Notes under the pieces: model-generated
Database searches by the model: none
What the model was told of the DNA's origin: nothing
Seen by the model: the letters and a program-made list of their open reading frames with translations, nothing else
Shown here: positions 23,007 to 33,145 of the stretch, piece by piece
How positions within the stretch are numbered: position 1 is the first letter of the stretch
Layout: each line of letters begins with the position of its first letter
Assembly: GCF_014356525.2 (NCBI RefSeq)
Contig: NC_052508.1
Span: 63,300,772 to 63,364,771, forward strand
Direction of reading: 5' to 3'
DNA length: 64,000 nt
DNA from: Nilaparvata lugens
Taxonomy: Eukaryota; Arthropoda; Insecta; Hemiptera; Delphacidae
Program-made: the position numbers and the translations under genes

Positions 23007-24173
23007 ATGAGTCTCTTTTCGTCCACGCAAAGTAAGGTAGCAGACACACTGCAGACGGCGATAGTAGCGGAGATCGACGCTGAGGGGGGCGCGATGGAGT
23101 CCAACGCCCAGATATCTTCAATCACCGCCAAGAATCCTGTGAACAGTAATAAACCGTTAAATGTCTCCCAAGAAGCAATAAGGAGGGTTATAGTAGAGGG
23201 GATGATCAAGTCATTTTCTAATAGTTTAGAAAAAACAATGACCACAGTAATGAAGAACTTAAAGGCGGAAATGAAGGAAATGCGGGAATCACTGAAGGAT
23301 ACATCGGTAAGAATGGGTAAGGAGACTGCGGAAAGAATAGATAACCTACCAGCACAAAACACTTCACAAATTCATGAAATAGCTACAAACAGGAACAATA
23401 GTCAACTTATTTCCATAAATAAACAACAGAATAGTAAATCTACACAAATAGCTCACCTAAATTCTGATATAAATCAAAACAAAGTACAACTTAATTCATT
23501 GGAGACAGCCGTTGGAGAACAGCAATTATTTTCATCTGAATTAAATGCCGAAGTAGTAGATAATGAAACAGAAGCTTCTAGTCATTGGAAACAGGCCCAA
23601 GAAAAGTTGCTACAACTTGAAAGTCAAATACATCAATTTCCGCACGAGAATATAGAGCCTATTCCCATAGCAACGTTGGATTCACTACACAGTTTCAATG
23701 AATTAGGCCGTTTTGACAATACAGACCGCTATCTCCAACCTAAAGAATTTATAGATCAGATAAAACTAGTTCAATCATTAACACCCACCTCTTGGAATTT
23801 TTGGCGTCTTCGTTTGACTAGTTTATTGATTGGCGAACCCCTGATGTTCTTTCGGAGTAGAGTCCATGAATTTACATCATTGGATGAGTTTGTAGCTGTC
23901 TTCCTGGAACAGTATTGGAGCAGAAGTAAACAGTTGGACGTGCTAGCGGACATTATATCATGCGATTTCAACCCTAACTTAGACGGTGCATGTACCACTT
24001 TCGTCACTGCCCTACAGTTTAAAAATTCTCAATTGAGCGAGCCCATTAATGAATCGGCATTAGCAAGTATTATTTTAAAGAAGCTACCGTATCAAGTTAG
24101 AATGGCACTCGCCACACAACCCATTACTGATTGCAAACAGCTGATAATCATTTATATGGCATACAGTCTGTGA
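23007..24173 (+). CDS. gag: Gag-like protein of LTR copy 1, N-terminal and capsid part (frameshifted)
   Basis: 388 codons from the ATG at 23007, the first ATG after the leader. Residues about 50-215 are rich in Lys, Glu, Gln and Asn with heptad-like spacing and probably form a coiled coil. Residues about 236-388 form a capsid-like region containing FDNTDRYLQPKEFIDQIK, SWNFWRLRLTSLLIGEPLMF and LAVFLEQYW-type motifs, in the style of retrotransposon Gag proteins that assemble the cytoplasmic particle. Compared with copy 2, one T is missing in the run at about 24145, so the frame changes and stops at 24173; the protein continues in another frame. The capsid is almost identical between copies, while the N-terminal half is highly diverged. 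Single-base deletions are also common between the LTRs, so the break may be a sequencing error. The Gag assignment is from fold-like motifs and position, not from a database search. Confidence 0.75.
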   Translation: MSLFSSTQSKVADTLQTAIVAEIDAEGGAMESNAQISSITAKNPVNSNKPLNVSQEAIRRVIVEGMIKSFSNSLEKTMTTVMKNLKAEMKEMRESLKDTSVRMGKETAERIDNLPAQNTSQIHEIATNRNNSQLISINKQQNSKSTQIAHLNSDINQNKVQLNSLETAVGEQQLFSSELNAEVVDNETEASSHWKQAQEKLLQLESQIHQFPHENIEPIPIATLDSLHSFNELGRFDNTDRYLQPKEFIDQIKLVQSLTPTSWNFWRLRLTSLLIGEPLMFFRSRVHEFTSLDEFVAVFLEQYWSRSKQLDVLADIISCDFNPNLDGACTTFVTALQFKNSQLSEPINESALASIILKKLPYQVRMALATQPITDCKQLIIIYMAYSL

Positions 24174-24697
24174 TGGCAATATCAAACCACCGTTCAGACC
24201 AGAGATACGCACAAAATCAACATAACTCAAAATTTAATCAGTATAACAGCCAAAATTATGAATCAGTACCATATGATTGCTCACGATCTACCCCTCAATT
24301 TAAACGCCGCTATAATCATAATCAAAATAACAGCTGGAATAATAGAAGTTTTCAGAATCGTCAAACAAACCATTATCCACAGCAAACCTATGAAAGAAAT
24401 TATTATTATGGCCGTGATCGATTTAACACAAATAATGATAACACTCAGAATAATTACGACAAAAATTACAAACCGCCACCTCATCAAATAAGTACAAACT
24501 ACACATTAGAGCATGCGTCCAGATCAAATAAACAAAAGACACAAGATAACCCACCACCAAACGCAGAGAAGACTACAGCTAAAAAATTACGAATACATGA
24601 TAACCCCGATACTACCCGCTTTGAAAGTCACACTCGCGCATCAAGAGACCGCCACCGCACCCGTGCATCATTCGACCCCACCAAGGCACCCCAATGA
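24131..24697 (+). CDS. gag: Gag-like C-terminal tail of LTR copy 1 (after frameshift)
   Basis: This frame picks up the sequence equivalent to the copy 2 Gag from HLYGIQS onward (about 24146). The tail is strongly enriched in Asn, Gln, Tyr, Arg and His (for example NQNNSWNNRSFQNRQTNHYP) and ends in a basic Arg/Lys-rich stretch. No CX2CX4HX4C zinc knuckle is present, which is unusual for Ty3/gypsy Gags but known in other particle-forming elements that bind RNA through basic tails. The first codons of the frame, before about 24146, are out of frame with the real protein. It overlaps ORF2 by 188 nt in a different frame. Copy 2 stops earlier, so the end of this ORF is not conserved. Confidence 0.65.
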   Translation: MQTADNHLYGIQSVMAISNHRSDQRYAQNQHNSKFNQYNSQNYESVPYDCSRSTPQFKRRYNHNQNNSWNNRSFQNRQTNHYPQQTYERNYYYGRDRFNTNNDNTQNNYDKNYKPPPHQISTNYTLEHASRSNKQKTQDNPPPNAEKTTAKKLRIHDNPDTTRFESHTRASRDRHRTRASFDPTKAPQ

Positions 24698-25706
24698 ACC
24701 CAGGATAGAGGACCAAGAGGATGACACCAGGGAGGACGGACTACCGGACAAGAGGAGCGCCCACCGCAAGGCCCGGAGACGGAAGCGCCCGAGGACACCG
24801 GACGGCCGACATAAGGAAGAGGAGGACGGCATTCGGGAGAAGAAGATGCATCGCAAGGCCCGGAGGCGGAAGAAGCGACGAAGGAGGAACCACGCGCGCG
24901 CATACCGGCCGCATGCACGCTTCAAGAGGCAAAGAAGAACACCGGACCGGCACCGAGGAGGACAGGAAGAGATCGCCGACGGCGTGCATCCGCGGCACAT
25001 ACGTTTTAAAAGCTATGATCGACGATGTGACCGGCAAAATGGAAGTAATAATTGGAACAAAACCGGAGCTGCTTACAAAACTACAATGGATCCATGTTGG
25101 AATAAAAACGGAACTGATAGGAAAACTATGATTGATTCGTGCATGGGCAATATAAAAGTGGACTACTTGTGGAGATTAATTAAGGATAAACAGTGTTTGA
25201 GAAGAAGGGAAGAAATAAAAAATAATATTAAGAAAGTGAAAGTACCTGGATACTATACTATTGAAAAGATGATAAATGTTTTGATATTGTGTGTAATGAT
25301 AGTTATGGCTGTGATATGGATAAAATACTGTGTTGTAGATATGATGGAAAATATTGTATTGTTGTTGTTAAATGGATCTATTATTGATGATTGGAAGTGT
25401 TATATTATTGAATTGTTTATTATGATGATGAAGCCTAATAATGAATTTAAGTGGATAGTCTTGAAAGAAAATAAATGGAAGGCTTTGAATCAATTAAAAG
25501 AAATTATTATTAAAGGAACAAGGAGTTATTTGAAGAAAGAGTACACAAGATACAAGGGCTTTAAATTTGAGAAAGATAAATTAATAACAGGACAGCCTCA
25601 ACAATCAACAGCAGATAACCTAGCCAGCCTACAACATCTACAAACAGAATGCAAGAAGATGCAAGTAAACCACGGGATTTTTACATGCAATATCGTCAGA
25701 ATTTGA
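24513..25706 (+). CDS. ORF2 of LTR copy 1: arginine-rich protein with a membrane segment, function unknown
   Basis: 397 codons; the frame is open from 24510, just after a TAG, and the ATG at 24513 is the only long start. Residues about 81-145 are a dense Arg/Lys/His block (RKARRRK, KRRRRNHARAYRPHARFKR), resembling RNA-binding or nuclear-import signals. Residues about 254-270 (NVLILCVMIVMAVIWI) are a good membrane-spanning segment, and 281-286 is another short hydrophobic run. The C-terminal third is mixed and charged. It lies where pol would be in a complete LTR element, in the +1 frame relative to gag, but has no protease, RT, RNase H or integrase motif. The homologous ORF of copy 2 keeps the same order with in-frame insertions and deletions, which argues for selection on the protein. 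The stretch 24600-25000 is much more GC-rich than the rest of the element. I do not recognise the family. It is not a typical env: no signal peptide or furin site was seen. Confidence 0.7.
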   Translation: MRPDQINKRHKITHHQTQRRLQLKNYEYMITPILPALKVTLAHQETATAPVHHSTPPRHPNEPRIEDQEDDTREDGLPDKRSAHRKARRRKRPRTPDGRHKEEEDGIREKKMHRKARRRKKRRRRNHARAYRPHARFKRQRRTPDRHRGGQEEIADGVHPRHIRFKSYDRRCDRQNGSNNWNKTGAAYKTTMDPCWNKNGTDRKTMIDSCMGNIKVDYLWRLIKDKQCLRRREEIKNNIKKVKVPGYYTIEKMINVLILCVMIVMAVIWIKYCVVDMMENIVLLLLNGSIIDDWKCYIIELFIMMMKPNNEFKWIVLKENKWKALNQLKEIIIKGTRSYLKKEYTRYKGFKFEKDKLITGQPQQSTADNLASLQHLQTECKKMQVNHGIFTCNIVRI

Positions 25707-26683
25707 AATAAATATGATAAGAAATCAAGGAAAACATTATTATCAAACCGATTACTAACCTTCCTTAATAAATTTAATATTGGTATAGGACCTCGTGGCA
25801 ACAATCCAATGTTTTAATTCCTTCCAGCCGTTAGAAGCCTGCAATAAGGAAAAGAACAATTTTTAAATATGTAATTAAATTATATACATCAGATAAAAAA
25901 GGACACAAGCGGGGATAATAAAATTAAAATTTGTTAATTACCTTTTTAAGAGAAAAAATTGAGCAGTTAGGTTAATAGTTATGAAACTCGACAGCGAATT
26001 CTGTAGAACCAGTGACCAGCTGGCCAAAGCCACCCAAATCAAACGAATGTAATGTCTGTTGAACATATGTTTATAAAAAGAAATACTGTACCCAAAAAGT
26101 TATTATTATTGTTATTTATTATATTTATTAATGTCGATATATTTATTTATATGTTTTTATATTTATTACTTTTAATTATGCCACGTTTGTTACCTGAAAA
26201 AGACTTAAAGTGAATACCAGTTACCAAAACCAAAGAGCCATTAGCAAAAGAAAGTATTGTACCTGATGTATAGAAAATTATTTATATTAAGACCTAAGAA
26301 ATACTATAAGATATAAGCCCAGAAGTTTATGAATCGAATTATTGTCTAAAAGGAATCATTTATGAGAATTATGAAATGTGTGTAGTTAAGTTGGCGGCCC
26401 TGCAAGCGGCGAATTTAAAAATTACTGTGTTTTAAATGTTGTCAGGAGGAGTGCGTTTAGAAGTTTATATGTATGATATTTTTATGTGTGTTGAGGAGGA
26501 GAATTTGTTATTGTATTTGATAAAGGTATAAAGGAGATGCAGCAAATATGTCTGCGATCTGTGATAGAAGTAGGAGAGTATAATTTATAAATAAAGTATA
26601 GTGTATATCAATGTATTGAAGGGTGGGTTTTCATTAAAAACATTGTGATTCTCAAATATTTTGAATTCAAACCCAGGGGCGCG
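25707..26683 (+). other. 3-prime non-coding region of copy 1
   Basis: AT-rich sequence between ORF2 and the 3-prime LTR, well conserved in copy 2 (38457-39427). Immediately before the LTR is AAACCCAGGGGCGCG, which stands where a polypurine tract is expected but is a poor one. Confidence 0.6.
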
Positions 26684-28610
26684 TGTAACATATTTAAATC
26701 TGGGTAGATAAAAAGCCCTAACAGAAATAGTAATAGGTCTAAAAATAAAGTAATTGGCTAATATCGCCAAGCAGATAATAATCAAGATAAGATAGCATCA
26801 GCTTGTTCTGGCTAAATGGTACAAGAACCTAAAAAGGATTTAAAGGAAGTTTACTACTCATAAATAGATTATTATATAAAATATTTGAAGATTGAGGTTA
26901 TATAGATGTATTCACGGATCGGTGACCTAGAGATCGATCAAACCGAAGAACGTAGAATCTGACCAAAACCCCTTGGCAGAGCTTTATTGCATTCGGATGG
27001 TGTGCAATGTGAAAAAACACCCGTCCACGTGGCTAATTATTAGGTAGCATGGAATTAATATTAATATAGAATATTAACTAGCATGCAAAGAGCATAAATA
27101 AAAAAACAAATAAAAATAATTTAATGTATTCAGGAAATAAGAGTTACCAGCGCATGAATACCTAATAAAATTTGCATGCACCAATAGTAAAACGGCAGTT
27201 AATAGGCGGCAACTGTAGGCCAATTCAAAAATATTTATATATATTTATATAAATGTACTAGATTTTGTGTAAAAATTTGTGTAATCTATGTTATCAATAT
27301 GGCTCGAATGCAAAGAAATTATTAATCATATAATCTAAGCAATATTTTAGCATTTTTTGTAAGATCTATTTGAATTTAATGGCGGAGGATTGAGATATTT
27401 AAATTTTATGCTAATTTGAAAGTCGGAAAGAGGATCTGTAAAACTTGAGAAGGAAGAACCAGCACTCGCCAGCCAGATGCCACCATAAGAGGACCCCAAA
27501 TATTTTAGAGCGAAGTACCTTATAATAATTTTGTAAAAATTTAAATTTAAAGTAAATTATTAAATTCTTAAAAGACTTCGTGATGCTATTGTGAAGCAGA
27601 AGTCATTTTTTCATTTTTATTAAATTTATAACCCCTTGGAGGAGACGATTCCGGCTACCATATTCCCGGACCACATGGAGTTGGATCGACATCGGCGGCT
27701 TACAAGAAGATTTTCGACACGTGAGTGATTAAATTTGAATTTAGTGATGGGCGCCCTAGTGCTTCGAAATAATCTGATGATCAAAGCTAGCTCGCCGAAA
27801 GGGTTATTATAAATTGAGAAATTAATAAGAGTAATACTTGCGCAAGTAAAAATTAGTATTAAAGGTATTTAATTGAAAGAAAAATATATAGATCAATATT
27901 TTAGAAATTTCTATTTAATCAAAGAAGTACGAAATCTAGGCTATCAAACGTATGCATACAATATTTAATTTTTTGCAATACAATTTGCGATAATTTATCA
28001 TAGTTCTAATTCACTAGATGAATGGCTCTACCTATTCCGTCAGGTGCCGAATCTTGCACCCTGAGATGAAAATATATATTCGATACAAATAAATCTACTA
28101 AATACTAGAGATTTTAATATATAGATATATTTGGATTATTAGTGGCTAATTTATCAAGCTGATCTTAGAGCACATATTTTTGATTGAATTATCCAAGCCG
28201 ACAAGTATTAGCAAGTACATGTCACAGCTACATGCCAAAGAATGCATATGATTTCAAGATAAAGGCACATGGTAATGATTCGTGCCACAAATCTAGAATA
28301 TAAAGTTAGCCTGTGATATTTTTATTGATTTCAATATTGTTCTATTTTTATATTATATTTTTTATCGCTCTATATATATTTTTTGCCTCGATTGATCTTT
28401 GCATTATTTGTGTAATATATGTGTGAAATTTTCATGGTGTGCAATTTATTTTTTATTCCTCAACACTATAGTATAAGTATCATTTTATATATATTTATTA
28501 TTTATTGAATTACAAGAGTTATAGGAGAAGCCCATATCTAGGCCTATCAAGATTTTTTAAGACTGAATACTATTAGAAAAACCACGACCTAATTATATCA
28601 AATCTCATGC
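26684..28610 (+). repeat. 3-prime LTR of copy 1 (cut by the assembly gap)
   Basis: 1927 bp matching 20569 onward, starting TGTAACAT and ending in the Ns at CTCATGC, inside the tRNA-derived segment. The roughly 77 bp up to the expected LTR edge are missing. Confidence 0.85.
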
Positions 28611-28710
28611 NNNNNNNNNNNNNNNNNNNNNNNNNNNNNNNNNNNNNNNNNNNNNNNNNNNNNNNNNNNNNNNNNNNNNNNNNNNNNNNNNNNNNNNNNN
28701 NNNNNNNNNN
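28611..28710. other. Assembly gap (100 Ns)
   Basis: Exactly 100 Ns between the 3-prime LTR and a GAA-rich microsatellite, both difficult to assemble. The true distance is unknown, and DNA on either side may not be contiguous. Confidence 0.98.
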
Positions 28711-28770
28711 AAGAAGAAGCTGAAAAAGAAGGAGGAGGAGGAGGAGGAGGAGGTGAGGAAGAAGAAGAAA

Positions 28771-28801
<31 letters not shown>

Positions 28802-28860
28802 AGAAGAAGAAGAAGAAGAAGAAGAAGGAGAAGGAGAAGCTGAAGAAGAAGAAGTAGTGA
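28711..28860 (+). repeat. (GAA)n/(GGA)n microsatellite
   Basis: Purine-only repeats starting right after the gap. Confidence 0.9.
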
Positions 28861-29295
28861 GTAGGGAACAAGATGAAAAAATTATAGAGAGTGTAGAATA
28901 ATAAGGCTGGAAAGAATTGACGTGAGAAGAAAATTATAAAGCTAATTTTATGTAAAGGACGGCTAAAAAAAGGGAGATCCCAAGAGATGTTCAAGAAGAA
29001 GGGAATTGAGAAGTCCAATATCATTTTTGAAACTGTTGAAAATATATAATGAACGAGAGAGATGAACTACAGATTCATATAAGGAAGGAAGGAAATGGAT
29101 GGTCCATTCACAAAACAAGATTATATTGTGAAAAATCTGAGGATTAATTAGAATATCGACTTGATAGTGGTAGGGAGGGAACAGATTGGATGATTTAAGA
29201 GAATTGTAGAATGAATTTCATCAAAGATGTGTGAAAGGTAGAAAATATTATGGAAGAAAATTGATGAAAGAGGGGAGGACTGAAAGTGAGTGGAC
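28861..29295. other. No gene seen; purine-biased
   Basis: G/A-biased plus strand without a supported gene. Confidence 0.5.
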
Positions 29296-29580
29296 TGATT
29301 GATTGATTGAGTACTTTATTTATGTAGATTACAATATATACTGGCTTATACACTTATATACAATAGCTTACAATACAGCAAAATTATAGATGAATTTGCA
29401 TAATATAGACTAAGAAATAATATTGAACTGTATATGATATGAAAAGTAATTTGTAATATAATAACTATAGATAATTATATTGTTATGCATCTACATAAAT
29501 TGGCGGAGCTTTGGACATATCAATGTCCATCTTTCGGAAAGAATATTAAAAATATCCTCCCCACCAATTCTCTACCATGA
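29296..29580 (-). repeat. LINE 3-prime tail, copy A
   Basis: On the minus strand it ends ACTTTATT-complement then (TCAATCAATCA). It matches 56740-57033 and, in part, 55084-55205, including GACATTGATATGTCCAAAGC. It is a 5-prime-truncated non-LTR retrotransposon end of about 285 bp. Confidence 0.75.
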
Positions 29581-29622
29581 TTAGGGGAGTGTTGTATTCA
29601 TTAAAACCTTGCATATCATATA

Positions 29623-30247
29623 CTAGTAGTTCTGTGAACAGTAGACCTCGCGCAGTTATAACGACATCCCTAACCATAAACACATCCACACTGATACACC
29701 AACTATTTATTTGATCAGATCATGCTTACACAAGATTTAATTATCATATAACGCTTTCCGGAATTTAGCGCGAGAAAACCAGAAGACATCTAGGCGCCCA
29801 GACGAGCTGTTATAAGTTCTTTGCATCCTATTTAATAGTGCATAAAAATTGCATTCAATGAGGCATGCAATTTATAGTCTACACAGCTGCTAATTTTTAC
29901 CATGTTACATTGAGATATTGAATTGCATGCGTCATGGCATGCGATTTATAGTCAACTCGACAGCTGATTTATGATGAATAATTTCCTAGTCTGATTTTCA
30001 ATCTAATATTGACGTATGAAGGAGGCTCCTTTTTCCTTTTATATTATCCTTGAAATGCAAAATTTCCAAAAACCTTGTATATTCGTCGACGCGCAATTTA
30101 AAAAGGAATATACCTGTCAAATTTCATGAAAATCTATTACCGCGTTTCGCCGTAAATGCGCAACATTTAAACATAAAAACATATTATAAACATTAAGTGA
30201 AATGCCAAACCGACGACTTGAATCTTAGACCTCACTTCGCTCGGTCA
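29623..30247 (-). mobile_element. Helitron-like dispersed repeat, long copy
   Basis: Shares its ends and about 230 bp of inner sequence (CGCGTTTCGCCGTAAATGCG) with 6983-7399, with an extra interior block. The GTTC-ACA-GAAC hairpin before TACTAG is conserved. Non-coding. Confidence 0.5.
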
Positions 30248-30339
30248 ACAATCAATGAGCTTCTGAAGAAAATATAAGTAGTGGAGAGTGTATTGCTAGA
30301 ATTGAATGAGCGTTAAGGTATAGCTTGTTGTTGTTTATG

Positions 30340-30852
30340 TAGAAAATAAGAAGAACGCGGAGAAGAAAAAGAAGAAGAAGGAGAAGAAGAACAAGAAGAA
30401 GAAGAAGAATAAGAAGAAAGAGGAATCGCCTATGAAGTGGAGTGAGAGAGGAGAGTATAATAGCGAAATCCTGCGTTTCTTCTTGAAAAGCTATTTGTCT
30501 CGCAAGATTGGCTGTGCGAAATAGATGAGGATGAGAGGAGGTGGTGTAGAAGATGGTGGGAGGGGAATGTTGCAGGAGGAAGAATGAGTTGCGGAGGAGG
30601 AGGAGGAGGAGGAGTAGGAGAGGTGAGATTCTTTCGAATCTAACGCCTATAAAGTCCAACACCGTTCTGTATTTTGAGGGATAATGCGTTTTCAGAGTAG
30701 GTAGGAGAGAATATTGTTGGGTGCGTGATGCCTGGATGGCAGTGAGAAAGATGGAGGTGGTGATGAAGAGGATGGAGAATGGAGACAGAGATAGGGGAAG
30801 AAGGGAAGAGGGAAAAGAGAAAAAAGGAAAAGGAGAAGAAGAGGAAGAAGAA

Positions 30853-30883
<31 letters not shown>

Positions 30884-30960
30884 AAGAAGAAGAAGAAGAA
30901 GAAGAAAGAGCTGTATGAGAGATAGAAGAAACAGAAGAAGTCAGTCAAGAGGGGAGGAGA
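30340..30960 (+). repeat. Purine-rich tract with GAA runs
   Basis: The plus strand is almost only G and A in long stretches (GAA runs at 30356-30420 and 30837-30905). The minus frames 30252-30662 and 30640-30948 are low-complexity shadows. Confidence 0.8.
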
Positions 30961-31237
30961 AGGGTTGATGGAATAGTTGGAAGAGAATATATGAGGATGA
31001 AAATGATAAAATGAGGTGATTATTGCAAGATGAAATTGTTACAAAATATAAATCGAATTAGCAGAATTACTAAAAAATTTCAAATTTGTAGAGATTTTAG
31101 TAGAATATTTTTGGTTTTAATTAGTGTTCAAAGATCAAAATTTGAAATTTGTAGTTTAGTCATTAGTTTTGGAGTGGAAATTGGACTTTTTGAAGTGAAA
31201 AGTGGAGTCATAATCTCATTTTTTTGGAAATTTTTAT

Positions 31238-31345
31238 TTGTAAAAATTTGGGAGAAGACAATTTGGGCTATGCCTGTTGTCTTCTCCCAATCATATTATA
31301 TTGTAATCATGATTTGTGATAGTCAATTAAATAAATAAATAATAA
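31238..31345 (+). repeat. LINE-type 3-prime tail (GGGCTATGCCTGTTG family)
   Basis: Contains TTTGGGCTATGCCTGTTG and ends AATAAATAAATAATAATG. It is related to 47638-47770 on the opposite strand. GGGAGAAGACAA and TTGTCTTCTCCC flank the motif as a hairpin. Confidence 0.5.
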
Positions 31346-32202
31346 TGTCAGCAAAATGTTGGATTAGATTTATTTATTCTTGTGGATTGCATGATGCTGG
31401 TTAATACACTAATAGTTAATACACACTATAGTTAATAACTGAATATCTCCAGTTCAATTTATTGAAAATTAACTGAAGAATTATTGAACCTTTTAAGGAC
31501 TAAATTCGAAATTCAAAACTATGATGAACATTTTTTTTCCGTAGGAATTGGAAAAGACAGAGTATGGTGGAGTGCAGTGATATTTGGAGAAGATGAACAA
31601 AATTTGAAGAAGAAAAGAGATCTTCAGAGTTAAAAGAGGAAAAGGAAGAATGCGAAAATAAGACAGTTGAGAAAGGAGAACGACCAATAAGAAGGACAGT
31701 TTGAGTAGGAGACACACAACAGTGATTCGGATCTGAAATCGAATTTGAAATTACTTTAATTCGCTTGGGGATTGGCACAGACACTCTCTCACTTCACGCC
31801 GTTGTTATGTATATACCATCTCATATGTCCATCCTCCTTATGTATACACCATATTTTATGTACATCCTTCCTCCTTCAGGTCATATATGACCTGACTGAC
31901 CACCTACTTGATGGAACTGTCCAACAGCCAATCAGGAGACAGCGTTGCACTGTCATTCTGTCTTTGTCTTACTATACCTTTCCGAGATTCATCTTCTTTA
32001 TTTTTGTTGTTTTGGTTCAGCGGTCAATGACTGTTCTGTTTACTTGTTCCTGTTGACGGAAAATAACATTGCAAGAGTATTTTCTTGACGATATTCATTC
32101 ATGCACCTTTTTCATGAATGCAGTATAATGTACCTCGAATAGTGTACTAAAAGCTCTGATTAGAATATAAACGTTCGATTATTGTATAACAGCTGTACTG
32201 GA
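31346..32202. other. No gene seen
   Basis: Short overlapping frames on both strands near 31493-32056 have no recognisable domain. Confidence 0.45.
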
Positions 32203-32280
32203 ATTCATTTCACACTGACTGTTCATAAACAACATGATAATCACTTCATCTTCAACAAAAGCTGACAGTTATGAGTAAAA
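32203..32280 (+). repeat. Short hairpin repeat, degenerate copy
   Basis: CACACTGACTGTTC is followed by AAAGCTGACAGTTATGAGTAA, the pattern of the five better copies but with a decayed 5-prime arm. Confidence 0.4.
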
Positions 32281-32544
32281 CCATAGAGAAACAATAGCGT
32301 AAGTAGATATCCCATGGTATAGGGCGTTTATGTCGCAACTTTTACTGTTATCTCAAGCTGATAGTCCACGTAGTTCTTTCCCATGAAGCTTTATGACGCT
32401 GGTAGTCTCTCATATTGTGCCGTTCATGTCAAAACAGTAAAAATCGACAATAATCGACAGTAATCGGCTTGAGATAACATTAAAAGTTGCGACATAAACG
32501 CCCTATACTATGGGATATCTACTTACGCTATTGTTTCTCTATGG
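32281..32544 (+). mobile_element. 264-bp foldback MITE, copy 1
   Basis: Ends CCATAGAG...CTCTATGG, with long inner inverted repeats (GGGCGTTTATGTCGCAACTT and its complement). Flanked by TAAAA on both sides. A second copy of the same length lies inverted at 62228-62491. Confidence 0.85.
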
Positions 32545-32766
32545 TAAAACTCACTAAAGCTGGGATTTCGTTTGTACGTAAATGCCGTCGTCGACCACGA
32601 CAGGGTGAGGATCTCACATTGGGTGGATTTCAATTTGTCTAAATAACCTAAAATATTATGTTCAATTATTTTTCAATGGGGGATCTTGAGTTTATCCTTT
32701 TTTATACTTCCAAATGGCAATATGTTGATATTATAAGACATGTTTTTATTATTGAATAATAAATAA

Positions 32767-33102
32767 AATAGAAAAAGACGTCTAAAATTCTATGGTCATA
32801 TCATGAGGCTCCCTGACCATAGAATCACAAAAAAAATAGTAAAATATGTAGCTTCGCTTGCCTATGGAGGAGAATGGATTAGGAATGTTAAGAAAGATCT
32901 AGTTTTGGCAGGAATTACTGATGATGAAATTAAAAATAGAAATAATTTCAAAACAAAAGTGAACAAATGGGAAATTATTCCAGAGATAAAAGCACCAAGA
33001 GTTGGCACAAGATGGAGTGAAGAAAGAAAAGCTGCATTTTCTCAGAGAATGAAAAGCTGGTGGGCGAACAAGAAAACCGCCAAGTCTAATAAAAATCGAT
33101 GA
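32767..33102 (+). pseudogene. C-terminal fragment of a non-LTR retrotransposon ORF2
   Basis: Open from 32767 to the stop at 33102. The start of the frame reads RRLKFYGHIMRLPDHRITKK, a signature of the region after the reverse transcriptase in many insect LINE polyproteins, where RRLxFYGHxxR precedes the last basic domain. The end is Lys/Arg/Trp-rich (WSEERKAAFSQRMKSWWANK). There is no reverse transcriptase upstream, so this is a 5-prime-truncated insertion. It is followed within 50 bp by a (TAA)n tail, as expected for the true 3-prime end. Clade uncertain. Confidence 0.75.
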
Positions 33103-33145
33103 TCATGATTTTACTCAGCGTCTTCCACTTCGGGAGCTTTACGAC

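Larger units (their letters stand above)
20569..28610 (+). mobile_element. LTR retrotransposon copy 1, Gag-only family without pol
   Basis: Two direct LTRs (TGTAACAT...AAAGACA, about 2.0 kb) flank a 4.1-kb interior. The interior holds a degenerate tRNA-Lys primer-binding site, a gag-like ORF and ORF2. I searched all six frames for protease (D-T/S-G), reverse transcriptase (YxDD), RNase H and integrase (HHCC, DDE) signatures and saw none. The 3-prime LTR runs into an assembly gap, so its last 77 bp or so and the target duplication cannot be read. By eye the two LTRs differ at about a dozen sites, mostly 1-2-nt indels, so insertion was recent. The Gag fold hints at a Ty3/gypsy-like origin, but this is unproven. 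Confidence 0.85.

Noticed and set aside
24628..25037. Several 96-136-residue frames on both strands overlapping ORF2
   Set aside because: They exist because the GC-rich Arg block of ORF2 lacks stops in all frames; only the ORF2 frame is preserved along its full length in both copies.
24513..25706. ORF2 as an envelope protein or a Pol fragment
   Set aside because: No signal peptide, furin site, fusion peptide, YxDD, D-T/S-G or zinc-binding integrase motif can be seen; one membrane segment in the middle is not enough.
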